DNA of 64,000 nt from NCBI RefSeq assembly GCF_003443875.1, contig NZ_CP027482.1:3286001-3350000 (forward strand), read 5' to 3'. The first letter of the stretch is position 1, and every line of letters begins with the position of its first letter. Below, piece after piece: positions 41,780-50,734 of this stretch. The position numbers and the translations under genes were made by a program. This DNA is from Aeromicrobium sp. A1-2. GTDB lineage: Bacteria; Actinomycetota; Actinomycetes; Propionibacteriales; Nocardioidaceae. The notes under the pieces were generated by a model that saw only the letters and a list, made by a program, of their open reading frames with translations, did not search any database and was not told where the DNA came from.

Positions 41780-41801
41780 TCGGTGCCCGTCACGCGATGA
41801 C

Positions 41802-42686
41802 TCAGGCTGGGATCTGACCCTCGACGAGGGAGCGGGCGGCAGCCGCGGCGCGAGCGCCGTACGTGCCACCGAACAAAACCGCGTGCACCAGCAAGGGGTG
41901 CAGCTGGTGCAAGGGTTGGCGCTCGAGCCAGCCGTCGGCCAGGGGCGCAGCCTCGGCGTAGGCGTCGAGGATCCGCTGCAGGTGTGGTGCGCCGAACAGC
42001 GACAGCATGGCCAGGTCGGTCTCGCGGTGCCCACCGTGCGCCGCGGGATCGATCATCCAGACGTCACCGTCGGAACCCCACACCAGGTTGCCTGACCACA
42101 GGTCGCCGTGGATCCGGGCGGGCGGCTCGTCGGGCCCGGCGAGCTCGTGGATGCGCCGCATCGCCGCCTCGATCGTGGTGGCCTCGGCAGCCGTGAGCGC
42201 CTGGCGGTCGACCGCGGCGCGGACGTAGGGCATGACACGTCGCGAGGCGAAGAACTCCGGCCAGCTCGGCAGGGATCGGTTCGGCAGGGGTGCGAGTCCG
42301 ATGAACCCGTCCTGCTCGGCACCGAAGGCCGCTGCTCCGGCCCGGTGTGTGGCCGCAAGATCCCGTCCGAACCGCTCGGCGAGATCCGTCGTCGGCTTGG
42401 AGGGTTCGACCCAGTCGACGATCAGGCAGTCCTCGGCGACGGCGAGCACGCGGGGCACCTTGGCGCCGCCCGCGTCGGCGAGCCACGCGAGTCCCTCGGC
42501 CTCGCGGGGGAAGAACCCCTCGGGTGCCTGCGGGCGAGTCTTGATGATCGCGCCGCGACCGTCCGTCAACCGCAACCGGGTCGATGTGCAGATGTCACCA
42601 CCGGCGACCGGAGTGGTCGAAACGACACCGAGGCCAAGGAGTGCCTCCGCCCGGGCGGCGGTTCCTGCCATGCGTGCCATGACCAT
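41802..42686 (-). CDS. Fructosamine/ketosamine kinase family protein
   Basis: This 294-residue protein has the kinase-like phosphotransferase fold with ATP-Lys in GAIIKTRP, catalytic loop RIHGDLWSGNLVW and metal site MIDPAAHGGHRETDLAM. These motifs are diagnostic for fructosamine-3-kinase relatives, which phosphorylate glycated lysines so that the sugar falls off, repairing glycated proteins. The starting Met is uncertain because ATGs at codons 1, 3 and 6 are all possible. It stands between mprA and the broken phosphatase gene and may be downstream in that minus-strand transcript. Confidence 0.88.
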   Translation of the reverse strand: MVMARMAGTAARAEALLGLGVVSTTPVAGGDICTSTRLRLTDGRGAIIKTRPQAPEGFFPREAEGLAWLADAGGAKVPRVLAVAEDCLIVDWVEPSKPTTDLAERFGRDLAATHRAGAAAFGAEQDGFIGLAPLPNRSLPSWPEFFASRRVMPYVRAAVDRQALTAAEATTIEAAMRRIHELAGPDEPPARIHGDLWSGNLVWGSDGDVWMIDPAAHGGHRETDLAMLSLFGAPHLQRILDAYAEAAPLADGWLERQPLHQLHPLLVHAVLFGGTYGARAAAAARSLVEGQIPA

Positions 42687-42713
42687 GACGTTACCGCGTG
42701 AGAGCGCGTACGT

Positions 42714-43210
42714 TCAGCGGTCCATCAGGTCGGGGAGGCGGGCGACGAGCTCATCGGTCGTGCGCTCGATCATCGCGAGCACCTCACGGAAGCCGTCCCC
42801 GCTCCCGTAGTAGGGGTCTGGGACCTCGTTGTCACCCTCGGTGGCCTCGGGGTCGAACTCCCTGAACATGCGGACCTGCTGGGTCTGCTCGACGGTCGGC
42901 GACTGCTGGGTCATGTCGGCGTGATTGCTGGCGTCCATCGCGAGCAGCAGGTCGTGCTCGGCGTACCAGTCGGTCGAGAACGTCCGCGCACGATGCCGGC
43001 TGGGGTCGTAGCCAGCCTCGCTTAGCGTCGCGGCGGCCCGGCGGCCCGGCGGTCCATGGGCTGTCCGACGTGCCAGTCGCCGGTGCCGGCGGAGGCCACC
43101 GATACGCGATCGGCCAGCCCGGCCCGCTCCAACCGGTCCTCCAGCACGACATGCGCCATCGGTGAGCGACAGATGTTGCCGAGGCAGACCACGGCGACGC
43201 GGTACGTCAC
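42714..43210 (-). pseudogene. Low-molecular-weight protein-tyrosine phosphatase, frameshifted
   Basis: The N-terminal part starts at a GTG (43210) and has the P-loop CLGNICRSPM. The C-terminal part in another frame has the general-acid motif VPDPYYG and the family end. The frames join at 43032-43052, where the 8-mer GGCGGCCC is repeated in tandem. Removing one copy restores a continuous 162-residue phosphatase (…DRRAATLSEAGYDPSR…). Catalytic residues are otherwise intact, so the break is recent, phase-variable or a sequencing error. It overlaps the holin-like gene as GTGA. Intact enzymes often act with capsule or envelope kinases. Confidence 0.85.
43032..43052. repeat. 8-bp tandem repeat causing the phosphatase frameshift
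   Basis: GGCGGCCC is present at 43032-43039 and 43040-43047, followed by a partial third copy (GGCGG). One unit fewer puts both halves of the phosphatase gene in one frame. Short tandem repeats of this kind slip during replication. Confidence 0.9.
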
Positions 43211-43602
43211 CGTCGGGAGGCGCTCTTGCCGGTGAACCCGCTGAGCACGGTGTTGACGATCGAGATGACGATCGAGCCCAGCACGGCCCACCAGAACCCG
43301 TCGACCTCGAACACGACGTCGAGCTCGCCGGTCACCCACTCGGTGAGCAGGAGGAGCAGCGCGTTGATCACGAGCAGCGCGAAACCGAGCGAGATGATGA
43401 TGAACGGCAGCGACAGGGCTTTGATCACTGGCGCGACGAATGCGTTGATGACGGTGAACACGAGTGCGACCGCGGCGACGGCGATGATTCGCTCGCTGGT
43501 CGAGTCGCTGGCCACCCCGATGTTCATGTGGTCGCCGAGCAGGGCGGCAGCGGCAGCGAGCGCGAGCCCGCTGAGGATCCATGCAGTCACGAACTTGGGC
43601 AT
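43207..43602 (-). CDS. Phage-holin-superfamily (YvlD-like) membrane protein
   Basis: This 131-residue protein has four membrane helices (VTAWILSGLALAAAAALLG, IIAVAAVALVFTVINAFVAP, ALSLPFIIISLGFALLVINA, GFWWAVLGSIVISIVNTVLS), the pattern of the small DUF360/YvlD 'phage holin family' group. These are chromosomal membrane proteins of unknown function rather than evidence for a prophage. It overlaps the broken phosphatase gene by 4 bp. Confidence 0.8.
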   Translation of the reverse strand: MPKFVTAWILSGLALAAAAALLGDHMNIGVASDSTSERIIAVAAVALVFTVINAFVAPVIKALSLPFIIISLGFALLVINALLLLLTEWVTGELDVVFEVDGFWWAVLGSIVISIVNTVLSGFTGKSASRR

Positions 43603-43642
43603 GTCGCCGATTGTTGCACTTCTGCCGCCCCCCGCGTGGCCC

Positions 43643-44581
43643 CTAGGGCTGCGGGAGCGTGGTCTCGATCTTTCGTGACGTCTGAGCCAGGATGATCCCG
43701 CCGAGGACGGCGAGCGCTCCGAGCACCTGGACCGGTGTCAGCGACTCGCGGAACCAGGCCCAGCCGATGACGTTGGCGAGGACCGGCTCGAGCATCGCGA
43801 CGACCGTGACGATCGTCGCGGGCAGGTGTTGCAGGGCCACGAGCTCGAGGAAGAACGGCACGACCGTGCCCAGCACGACGACCGCACCGATGATGAGCCA
43901 CGGGTTGGCCGAGAGGCCGTCGAGTCGACCCAGCATCGAGGTGTCGCCGTCCAATGCTGGGGTGGTCCAGATCGGCTCGATCAGGTTCATCGCGACGGTT
44001 GCGACGACGAACGCCCATAAGATGACACGCAGGGGATCGTCGAAGCCGACGTTGTGCTCGGCGAGCAGGAAGTACGACGCGAAGCTGACAGCGGCGAGCA
44101 GCCCCATGACGACTCCCAGCCCGTCGAAGGTCAGCCCGTTCCAGACCCGACCGACGATCGCGAGACCCACGACGGCGAGGCCGACCGCGAGCCACATCCG
44201 TCCTCGGACGGGCTCCTTGCGGACGAAGCGCACCCACAGCACGACCAGGACCGGCGCGAGGTACTCCAGCAGCAGGGCTATCCCCAGCGGGAGCCGGTTG
44301 ATCGCGACGTTGTACGTCAGCTGCAGCGACGTGACCCCGACCAGACCGAGGGCTATGACCAGGAGCAGCGCGGTGCCGCGGGGCCTGCGCAGGGCCGACC
44401 GGCGGAAGCACGCGGCGTACGCCACGAACACGATCATGGCGCCGGTGATGCGGAGCGTCGTGAACGACTCCGGGCTGAGCCCGGATCCCATCGCGACCCG
44501 GGAGACGCCGCCGTTGAGACCGAACAGGACAGCGGCGACGACGACGAGCACGTAGCCGAGTCTGGGATTGCGGGCGTTCAC
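43643..44581 (-). CDS. EamA-family (DMT) transporter, second
   Basis: This 312-residue protein has ten membrane helices in two EamA repeats (LGYVLVVVAAVLFGLNGGVS at the start and the second half around LVALQHLPATIVTVVAMLEP). It probably exports a small metabolite of unknown nature. It is clearly different from the EamA protein encoded at 36.9 kb. Upstream it is back-to-back with the aminotransferase gene, 32 bp apart, so both promoters must overlap this short gap. Confidence 0.85.
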   Translation of the reverse strand: MNARNPRLGYVLVVVAAVLFGLNGGVSRVAMGSGLSPESFTTLRITGAMIVFVAYAACFRRSALRRPRGTALLLVIALGLVGVTSLQLTYNVAINRLPLGIALLLEYLAPVLVVLWVRFVRKEPVRGRMWLAVGLAVVGLAIVGRVWNGLTFDGLGVVMGLLAAVSFASYFLLAEHNVGFDDPLRVILWAFVVATVAMNLIEPIWTTPALDGDTSMLGRLDGLSANPWLIIGAVVVLGTVVPFFLELVALQHLPATIVTVVAMLEPVLANVIGWAWFRESLTPVQVLGALAVLGGIILAQTSRKIETTLPQP

Positions 44582-44613
44582 GGGTCGATCATGGCAGCGG
44601 ATACGCTCGGCCC

Positions 44614-45672
44614 ATGAGCAGCCCCCGCGCGCGCCGCGCCCTGGACGAGATCCCGGTCTACCGCCCGGGCAAGGCCGCGACGAGCGAGGACCACAAGCTC
44701 TCCAGCAACGAGAACCCCTACGCGCCGTTGCCGGGGGTCATGGAGCGGGCGGCGGTCGAGCTGGGTCGCATCAACCGCTATCCCGATGCTGGGATGACAG
44801 CGCTCTACGGCGCCCTCTCGGCCCGGTTGGGATTGTCGCCGGACCACTTCGCCGCCGGCACGGGCTCGGTCGCGGTGCTGTTCGCGTTGCTCAACGCCCA
44901 CCTTGAGGCCGGCGACGAGATCGTCTACGCGTGGCGGTCCTTCGAGGCCTACCCCATCGCGGCGGACCTGACGGGGGCCACCACGGTGCGCGTGCCCTTG
45001 CGACCCGATGCGACGCACGACCTCGACGCGATGGCGGCGGCCGTCACGGACCGCACCCGGGTCGTGATCGTGTGCACTCCCAACAACCCGACCGGCCCGG
45101 TCGTATCGGCAGCCGATCTCGAGCGGTTCCTCGACGCCGTGCCGGACGACGTGCTGGTTGTGGTCGACGAGGCGTACGTCGAGTTCGTGCGGGATCCGGC
45201 CGCAGCCGACGGTCTCGCCGCCCTCGCGTCGCGGGGCAATGTCGTCGTGCTGCGTACGTTCTCCAAGGCCTATGGCCTGGCCGGTCTGCGCGTCGGCTAC
45301 GCCATCGCACGTCCGGACGTGGCCAGATCGATCCGCAAGGCGACGCCGCCGTTCGCGGTCACCGACCTGTCCCAGGCGGCGGCGGTTGCGTCGCTGGACG
45401 CGCAGGATGCGCTGGACGAGCGGGTCGAGGCCATCGTCCAGGAGCGCGTCGCGATGGTCGCGGCGTTGCGCGGGCAGGGCTGGCAGGTGCCGGACACCGA
45501 GGCCAACTTCGTGTGGCTGCCGCTCGGCGACGATGTGATGGACTTCGCCGCCGCGGTCGACCCTGTCTCGGTGCGGCCGTTCGCAGGGGAGGGAGTCCGG
45601 ATCAGCATCGGGGCGCCGGAGGTCAACGCGCTGCTGGTCGAGCGAGCCGCTGCCTGGCGCGCGTTGCACTGA
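44614..45672 (+). CDS. hisC: Histidinol-phosphate/aromatic aminotransferase (HisC family)
   Basis: This 352-residue class-I PLP aminotransferase has the family start KLSSNENPYAP, the NNPTGP motif, the PLP-lysine in FSKAYGLAGLRVGY, and a C-terminal Arg (PVSVRPFAGEGVRISIG). Length and motifs fit HisC2/Pat enzymes, which may use aromatic amino acids rather than histidinol phosphate. No other his genes are nearby. Branched-chain dehydrogenase genes follow 167 bp downstream, which also favours an amino-acid catabolic or phenylalanine role. Confidence 0.85.
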   Translation: MSSPRARRALDEIPVYRPGKAATSEDHKLSSNENPYAPLPGVMERAAVELGRINRYPDAGMTALYGALSARLGLSPDHFAAGTGSVAVLFALLNAHLEAGDEIVYAWRSFEAYPIAADLTGATTVRVPLRPDATHDLDAMAAAVTDRTRVVIVCTPNNPTGPVVSAADLERFLDAVPDDVLVVVDEAYVEFVRDPAAADGLAALASRGNVVVLRTFSKAYGLAGLRVGYAIARPDVARSIRKATPPFAVTDLSQAAAVASLDAQDALDERVEAIVQERVAMVAALRGQGWQVPDTEANFVWLPLGDDVMDFAAAVDPVSVRPFAGEGVRISIGAPEVNALLVERAAAWRALH

Positions 45673-45838
45673 GCGAGGCTCGTTTGGACCCGGCGACCCG
45701 GCCGGGATACGGTGGAGGCAGATGTGATGCCAGTCACGTCCATGCGAGTCCCGACGTCCGCCACCCCTGTGACACCGGTGCCTCGCATCTTCGACATCGA
45801 CGCGGCAATCCCGCTCACCGATTGATTGAGGTAGTTGC
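45673..45838. promoter_or_regulatory. Upstream region of the bkd genes
   Basis: This 166-bp gap holds the promoter of the branched-chain dehydrogenase operon. ATGCGAG (45742-45748) and CTCGCAT (45782-45788) form a wide inverted repeat that could be an operator or chance. I see no clear -35/-10 pair. Confidence 0.3.
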
Positions 45839-46981
45839 ATGAGTGTGTCCATGCCCGATACGTACGTAGCCGACGATCCAGCTGGAGCCTTTCCGCTCGT
45901 CCAGCTCCTGACGCCCGAGGGCCAGCGAGTCAGTCACGACGAGTTCTCCTACGACGGTGACGACGACAGCATCCGGGACCTGTTCCGCGATCTGGTCCTC
46001 AGCCGCCGCATCGACTTCGAGGCCAATGCGTTGCAGCGCCACGGCGAGCTGGGCCTGTGGGCCCCCGCCCAGGGTCAGGAAGCCGCCCAGATCGGCTCGG
46101 GCCGAGCGCTGCGCCCGCAGGACTTCGCCTTCCCGACCTACCGCGAGCACGGCGTCGCCCTGTGCCGCGGCGTCGACCCAGCCCTGTTGCTCGGACTGTT
46201 CCGCGGTGTCGAGCTGGGCGGCTGGGATCCGGCCGAGCACGGTTTCGCGCTCTACAGCATCGTGATCGGCGCCCAGACGCTGCACGCGACCGGCTACGCG
46301 ATGGGCCTCAACCTCGACGGCGCGGTCGGCACAGGCGACTCCGAGCGTGACGCGGCGGTCATTGCGTACTTCGGCGACGGCGCCACGAGCCAGGGCAGCG
46401 TCAACGAGGCCTTCGACTGGGCCGCGGTCTTCAACGCCCCGGTGGTCTTCTTCTGCCAGAACAACCAGTACGCGATCTCGGCGTCGACCGACCGGCAGAC
46501 TCGCGGGCCGATCGCCCAGCGCGCCGGTGGCTTCGGCTTCCGTGGCATCCGGGTCGACGGGAATGACGTCCTGGCCTGCCACGCCGTGACAACCGCCGCG
46601 ATGCAGCGGGCCCGTGACGGTGAGGGACCGATGCTGATCGAGGCCTACACCTACCGGATGGGCGCCCACACGACGTCCGACGACCCGACCCGCTACCGCG
46701 ATAGCGCAGAGGTCGAGACCTGGAAGCTCAAGGACCCGATCGAACGGGTCAAGCGCTATCTCCTGGTTCAGGGGACGCCGCAGGAGTTCTTCGACGACCT
46801 GGATGCCGAGGCCGAGGAGCTGGGCCGGCACCTGCGTGAGACCTGCAAGGCCCTGCCCGAGCCGGACCTGGCCGAACTGTTCGACGAGGTGTTCGTCGAA
46901 GGCACGCCCGAGCTGGCCGAGCAGAAGGCCGACTACCTCGCCTTCCGAGACAGCCTCGAGCCCGAAGGGAGCGCGTCATGA
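45839..46981 (+). CDS. bkdA: Branched-chain 2-oxoacid dehydrogenase E1 alpha
   Basis: This 380-residue E1 alpha subunit has the thiamine-diphosphate motif from GDGATSQGSVNEAF to QNNQYAIS, the family HGxxG-like TYREHGVALCRGVD, and the phosphorylation-loop region YRMGAHTTSDDP. It decarboxylates branched-chain 2-oxo acids (from Val, Leu, Ile) with E1 beta. A pyruvate-type E1 is a possible alternative, but length and the separate E1 alpha/beta genes favour the branched-chain complex. It overlaps the E1 beta gene by 4 bp. Confidence 0.9.
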   Translation: MSVSMPDTYVADDPAGAFPLVQLLTPEGQRVSHDEFSYDGDDDSIRDLFRDLVLSRRIDFEANALQRHGELGLWAPAQGQEAAQIGSGRALRPQDFAFPTYREHGVALCRGVDPALLLGLFRGVELGGWDPAEHGFALYSIVIGAQTLHATGYAMGLNLDGAVGTGDSERDAAVIAYFGDGATSQGSVNEAFDWAAVFNAPVVFFCQNNQYAISASTDRQTRGPIAQRAGGFGFRGIRVDGNDVLACHAVTTAAMQRARDGEGPMLIEAYTYRMGAHTTSDDPTRYRDSAEVETWKLKDPIERVKRYLLVQGTPQEFFDDLDAEAEELGRHLRETCKALPEPDLAELFDEVFVEGTPELAEQKADYLAFRDSLEPEGSAS

Positions 46982-47952
46982 CCAAGATGCCACTCGGCAA
47001 GGGCCTCAACGCCGGTCTGCGCGCCGCGATGGAGGCCGATGACAAGGTCATGATCATGGGTGAGGACGTCGGCAAGCTCGGCGGCGTCTTCCGCATCACG
47101 GACGGCCTGCAGAAGGACTTCGGCGAGAGCCGGGTCATCGATGCACCGCTCTCGGAGAGCGGCATCCTCGGCACCGCGATCGGCCTGACGATGCGCGGCT
47201 ACCGGCCGGTCCTGGAGATCCAGTTCGACGGCTTCGTCTATCCCGCGTACGACCAGATCGTCAGCCAGGTCGCCAAGCTGCACTTCCGCAGTCGTGGCGC
47301 GGTCACGATGCCGATCGTGATCCGCATCCCGTTCGGTGGCGGTATCGGCGCGGTCGAGCACCACTCCGAGAGCCCCGAGGCGCAGTTCGCGCTGACCGCG
47401 GGCCTCAAGGTCGTCTCGTGCTCCAACGCCAACGATGCCTACTGGATGATCCAGCAGGCCATCGCGAGCGACGACCCGATCGTGTTCATGGAGCCCAAGC
47501 GTCGCTACTGGGACCAGGGCGAGGTCGACCTCGAGTCGGCTCCCGCTCCTCTGCACGCCTCACGGGTCCTTCGCGAGGGCACGGATGCGACCCTCATCGC
47601 GTACGGTCCGATGGTCAAGACCTGCCTGGAGTCGGCAGACGCCGCGGCCGAGGAGGGGAACAGCATCGAGGTCATCGACCTGCGCACGTTGTCACCGCTG
47701 GACCTGGACCCGGTGTTCGAGTCGGTCCGTCGCACCGGCCATGCGATCGTCGTGCACGAGGCGGCGCAGACGCTGGGGCTGGGTGCCGAGATCTCGGCGC
47801 GCATCACCGAGAAGTGCTTCTTCTCCCTCGAGGCACCTGTCCTGCGGGTCACGGGCTACGACCTGCCCTATCCGCCGAGCCGCGCCGAGGAAGAGTTCCT
47901 GCCCGGCCTCGACCGTGTGCTCGAAGCTGTCGACCGTTCGCTCGCGTACTAG
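46978..47952 (+). CDS. bkdB: Branched-chain 2-oxoacid dehydrogenase E1 beta
   Basis: This 324-residue E1 beta subunit starts PLGKGLNAGLRAAMEADDKV, has MGEDVGKLGGVFRIT, and ends with PYPPSRAEEEFLPGLDRVLE, all typical of the transketolase-like beta chain. It completes the thiamine-dependent active site with E1 alpha. ATGA overlap with E1 alpha implies coupled translation, and E2 follows eight bases downstream. Confidence 0.92.
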   Translation: MTKMPLGKGLNAGLRAAMEADDKVMIMGEDVGKLGGVFRITDGLQKDFGESRVIDAPLSESGILGTAIGLTMRGYRPVLEIQFDGFVYPAYDQIVSQVAKLHFRSRGAVTMPIVIRIPFGGGIGAVEHHSESPEAQFALTAGLKVVSCSNANDAYWMIQQAIASDDPIVFMEPKRRYWDQGEVDLESAPAPLHASRVLREGTDATLIAYGPMVKTCLESADAAAEEGNSIEVIDLRTLSPLDLDPVFESVRRTGHAIVVHEAAQTLGLGAEISARITEKCFFSLEAPVLRVTGYDLPYPPSRAEEEFLPGLDRVLEAVDRSLAY

Positions 47953-47960
47953 GAGTCATC

Positions 47961-49343
47961 ATGAGTGAGTTCAAGCTGCCCGATGTCGGCGAAGGCCTGA
48001 CCGAGGCCGAGATCGTGTCCTGGAAGGTCGCGGTCGGCGACGTCATCAGGGTCAACGACATCATCGTCGACATCGAGACCGCGAAGTCCATCGTGGAGCT
48101 CCCGAGCCCGTATGAGGGCACGATCGAGGCACTGCTGGTCGGCGAGGGCGAGACCGTCGACGTGGGGACCCCGATCATCCGGATCGCGACGCCCGAGGAG
48201 TCGGGCGCGGAGTCGTCGGCCGCGCCCACCTCGCCGGCCGTACGGATGCCGAGCGCCATGACGGCGGCCGACTTCGCCTCAGCCGGCGACCTGGTGCCCG
48301 AGCCCGTCGTGGTCGAGACCTCGGCGAAGCCTGAGGAGCGCCAGTCCGTGCTCGTGGGCTACGGACCCCGCACGACCTCGACCAAGCGTCGCGCCCGCAA
48401 GGGTGCCGTGGCATCGGTCGACACCGAGCGGGTAGCCCAGCGGTCGGTCCACTCGCTCGCCAAGCCGCCCGTGCGCAAGCTGGCCAAGGATCTCGGGGTC
48501 GATCTGGACTCCGTCCCGGCCGCGGGCGAGATCATCACGCGCGCCGATGTCGAGGCGTACGCGGGTCAGCGCTCCGCCAACGGGTCGACGCCAAGCGGAG
48601 CAGATGTCGAGCCGGCGGCCCCGGCCCCGCGTCACTCGTCGCAGGACGACGTACGCGTGCCGATCAAGGGAGTCCGCAAGATGACGGCCGAGGCGATGGT
48701 CTCCTCGGCGTTCACCGCCCCGCACGTCACCGAGTGGGTCACCCTCGACGTGACCAGAACGATGGATCTGGTCGCGCAGCTCAAGGTCGATCCGCGTTTC
48801 TCCGGCCTCCGGGTCTCGCCGTTGCTGATCGTGGCGCGGGCGGTGTGTCTGGCGATGCGCAGCACCCCAGAGCTCAACTCGACGTGGGACGAGACGGCCC
48901 AGGAGATCGTGCTGAAGGGCTCGGTCAACCTCGGTATCGCGGCCGCAACGCCACGCGGACTGGTGGTGCCCAACATCGTGGGTGCCGACAGCATGGCGAT
49001 GCCGGAGCTCGCGGGAGCCTTCGCCGATCTGATCGGCACGGCGCGGGAGGGCAAGACGCAGCCCGCACAGATGACGGGCGGGTCTTTCACGATCACCAAC
49101 ATCGGTGTGTTCGGCATCGACGCCGGCACCCCGATCCTCAACCCGGGTGAGGCCGGCATTCTCGCCGTCGGGGCCATCAACCGTCGGCCGTGGGTCGGTG
49201 ACGACGACCAGATCGTCGCCCGGTGGGTCACGACCCTCGCACTGAGCTTCGACCACCGCGTCGTCGACGGTGAGCAGGGCTCGCGGTTCCTCGCCGACGT
49301 CGCGGCGATCCTCCGCGATCCAGCCCTCGCGCTGACCTACTGA
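47961..49343 (+). CDS. bkdC: Dihydrolipoamide acyltransferase (E2)
   Basis: The ATG at 47961 gives 460 residues. The N-terminal lipoyl domain has the lipoylated Lys42 in IETAKSIVELPSPYEG. A Pro/Ala-rich linker leads to a peripheral-subunit-binding domain (KPPVRKLAKDLGVDLDSVPA). The catalytic domain follows with SFDHRVVDGEQGSRFL near the end. E2 passes the branched acyl group to CoA and holds E1 and E3. No lipoamide dehydrogenase gene lies in the window, so E3 must come from elsewhere. Confidence 0.92.
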   Translation: MSEFKLPDVGEGLTEAEIVSWKVAVGDVIRVNDIIVDIETAKSIVELPSPYEGTIEALLVGEGETVDVGTPIIRIATPEESGAESSAAPTSPAVRMPSAMTAADFASAGDLVPEPVVVETSAKPEERQSVLVGYGPRTTSTKRRARKGAVASVDTERVAQRSVHSLAKPPVRKLAKDLGVDLDSVPAAGEIITRADVEAYAGQRSANGSTPSGADVEPAAPAPRHSSQDDVRVPIKGVRKMTAEAMVSSAFTAPHVTEWVTLDVTRTMDLVAQLKVDPRFSGLRVSPLLIVARAVCLAMRSTPELNSTWDETAQEIVLKGSVNLGIAAATPRGLVVPNIVGADSMAMPELAGAFADLIGTAREGKTQPAQMTGGSFTITNIGVFGIDAGTPILNPGEAGILAVGAINRRPWVGDDDQIVARWVTTLALSFDHRVVDGEQGSRFLADVAAILRDPALALTY

Positions 49344-49395
49344 TCGGGGCGGCGGGCGGTCGTGCGCCGCCGCCGCGGGACCCTAAACTGGGTCG

Positions 49396-50697
49396 GTGAC
49401 CCAGCCTGCCGAGACGCGCCATCCCGGCGCGTATGCCGTCTGGGTCGTCGCCCTCCTGGTCTATCTGCTCGCGGTGTTCCACCGGTCCTCGCTGGCGGTC
49501 GCGGGGCTTGCCGCGTCCGAGCGGTTCGACATCTCCGCCGCGCAGCTGGCGACCTTCACGATGCTGCAGCTCCTGGTCTACGCCGGTATGCAGATCCCGG
49601 TCGGGCTGCTGGTCGACCGCTTCGGCCCGCGCCGGGTGCTCCTGACCGGCGCGATCACGCTGACCCTCTCGCAGGTCGGCTTTGCCTTCGCTGAGACATA
49701 CGCCTGGGCGCTCGTCGCTCGGGTCGGCGTCGGAGTCGGAGACGCCATGACGTTCATCTGCGTCCTGAGACTCGTCAACACCTGGTTCGCGCCTCGACGG
49801 GTCCCCCTGATCACGCAGCTGACGGGCGTCACGGGGCAGCTCGGCGCGATCATCGCGGCGGTGCCGATGACGGTGGCGCTGCGCGAGCTGGGCTGGACCA
49901 GGTCGTACCTGATCGCCGCATCGTTCGGCGTGGTGCTGACGGTCGCGCTGGTGATCTTCGTGCGGGACGCGCCGGCGGCCAGGTCGGTCCGTGGCGCGGC
50001 GCTGTCGCTCACGACGATCCGGCGGAGCCTTGGTGCGTCGTGGGCGCAGCCGGGGACCCGGCTCGGGTTCTGGATGCACTTCTCGACGCAGTTCAGTGCC
50101 ACGACGTTCGGGTTGCTGTGGGGCTATCCGTTCTTCGTGCGCGGCGAGGGCCGGTCCGATCACGTCGCCGGGCTCCTGCTGACGCTGATGGTCGTCGCGG
50201 TGATGTCGACCGGTCCCGTGCTGGGGTGGGCGATCACCCGCCACCCGTGGCACCGGTCGACGATCGTGCTGACCATCATCTCGGCCATCGTGACGGTGTG
50301 GACCGTCGTGCTGGTGTGGCAGGGGCCGGCACCGCTGTGGCTGCTGGTGGTGCTGGTCATCGTCATGGGCATCGGCGGCCCGGCCTCGATGATCGGCTTC
50401 GACCTGGCCCGCACGTCCAACCCGGCCGACCGCCTCGGCAGCGCGACCGCGATCGTCAACCAGGCCGGTTTCGTCGCGAGCCTGATTCTCGTGGTCGCGA
50501 TCGGCCTGATCCTCGACTGGCGGACACCCGGCTCGTCGACGGCCTATTCGCCGTCGGCGTTCGTGTGGGCGATGTCGTTCCAGTACGTCCTGTGGGCGCT
50601 CGGGGTGACCCAGATTTGGCGCTACCGGGTCAGGACACGGGCCAAGATCATGGCCGAGGAACCCGAGGCGTACGGACGCGCCCACAAGCTCGGCTGA
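49396..50697 (+). CDS. Major facilitator superfamily transporter
   Basis: The GTG at 49396 gives a 433-residue protein with about twelve membrane helices and the MFS loop 2-3 motif (GLLVDRFGPRRVLLTGA). The central loop is short and charged. Substrate and direction are not apparent. It follows the bkd genes by 52 bp on the same strand and might share their transcript, which would hint at an amino- or oxo-acid substrate. That is only a suggestion. Confidence 0.85.
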   Translation: MTQPAETRHPGAYAVWVVALLVYLLAVFHRSSLAVAGLAASERFDISAAQLATFTMLQLLVYAGMQIPVGLLVDRFGPRRVLLTGAITLTLSQVGFAFAETYAWALVARVGVGVGDAMTFICVLRLVNTWFAPRRVPLITQLTGVTGQLGAIIAAVPMTVALRELGWTRSYLIAASFGVVLTVALVIFVRDAPAARSVRGAALSLTTIRRSLGASWAQPGTRLGFWMHFSTQFSATTFGLLWGYPFFVRGEGRSDHVAGLLLTLMVVAVMSTGPVLGWAITRHPWHRSTIVLTIISAIVTVWTVVLVWQGPAPLWLLVVLVIVMGIGGPASMIGFDLARTSNPADRLGSATAIVNQAGFVASLILVVAIGLILDWRTPGSSTAYSPSAFVWAMSFQYVLWALGVTQIWRYRVRTRAKIMAEEPEAYGRAHKLG

Positions 50698-50734
50698 CGC
50701 GCGCACTCGTAGCGGGAGGGGCACAATCGGACGC

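Noticed and set aside
43207..43602. Prophage remnant because of a holin-family protein
   Set aside because: The protein belongs to chromosomal YvlD/DUF360-type membrane proteins, and no other phage genes or attachment sites are nearby.
45742..45788. Wide inverted repeat ATGCGAG/CTCGCAT as a bkd operator
   Set aside because: Seven-base arms separated by more than 30 bases are expected by chance in GC-rich DNA, and no regulator gene is adjacent.
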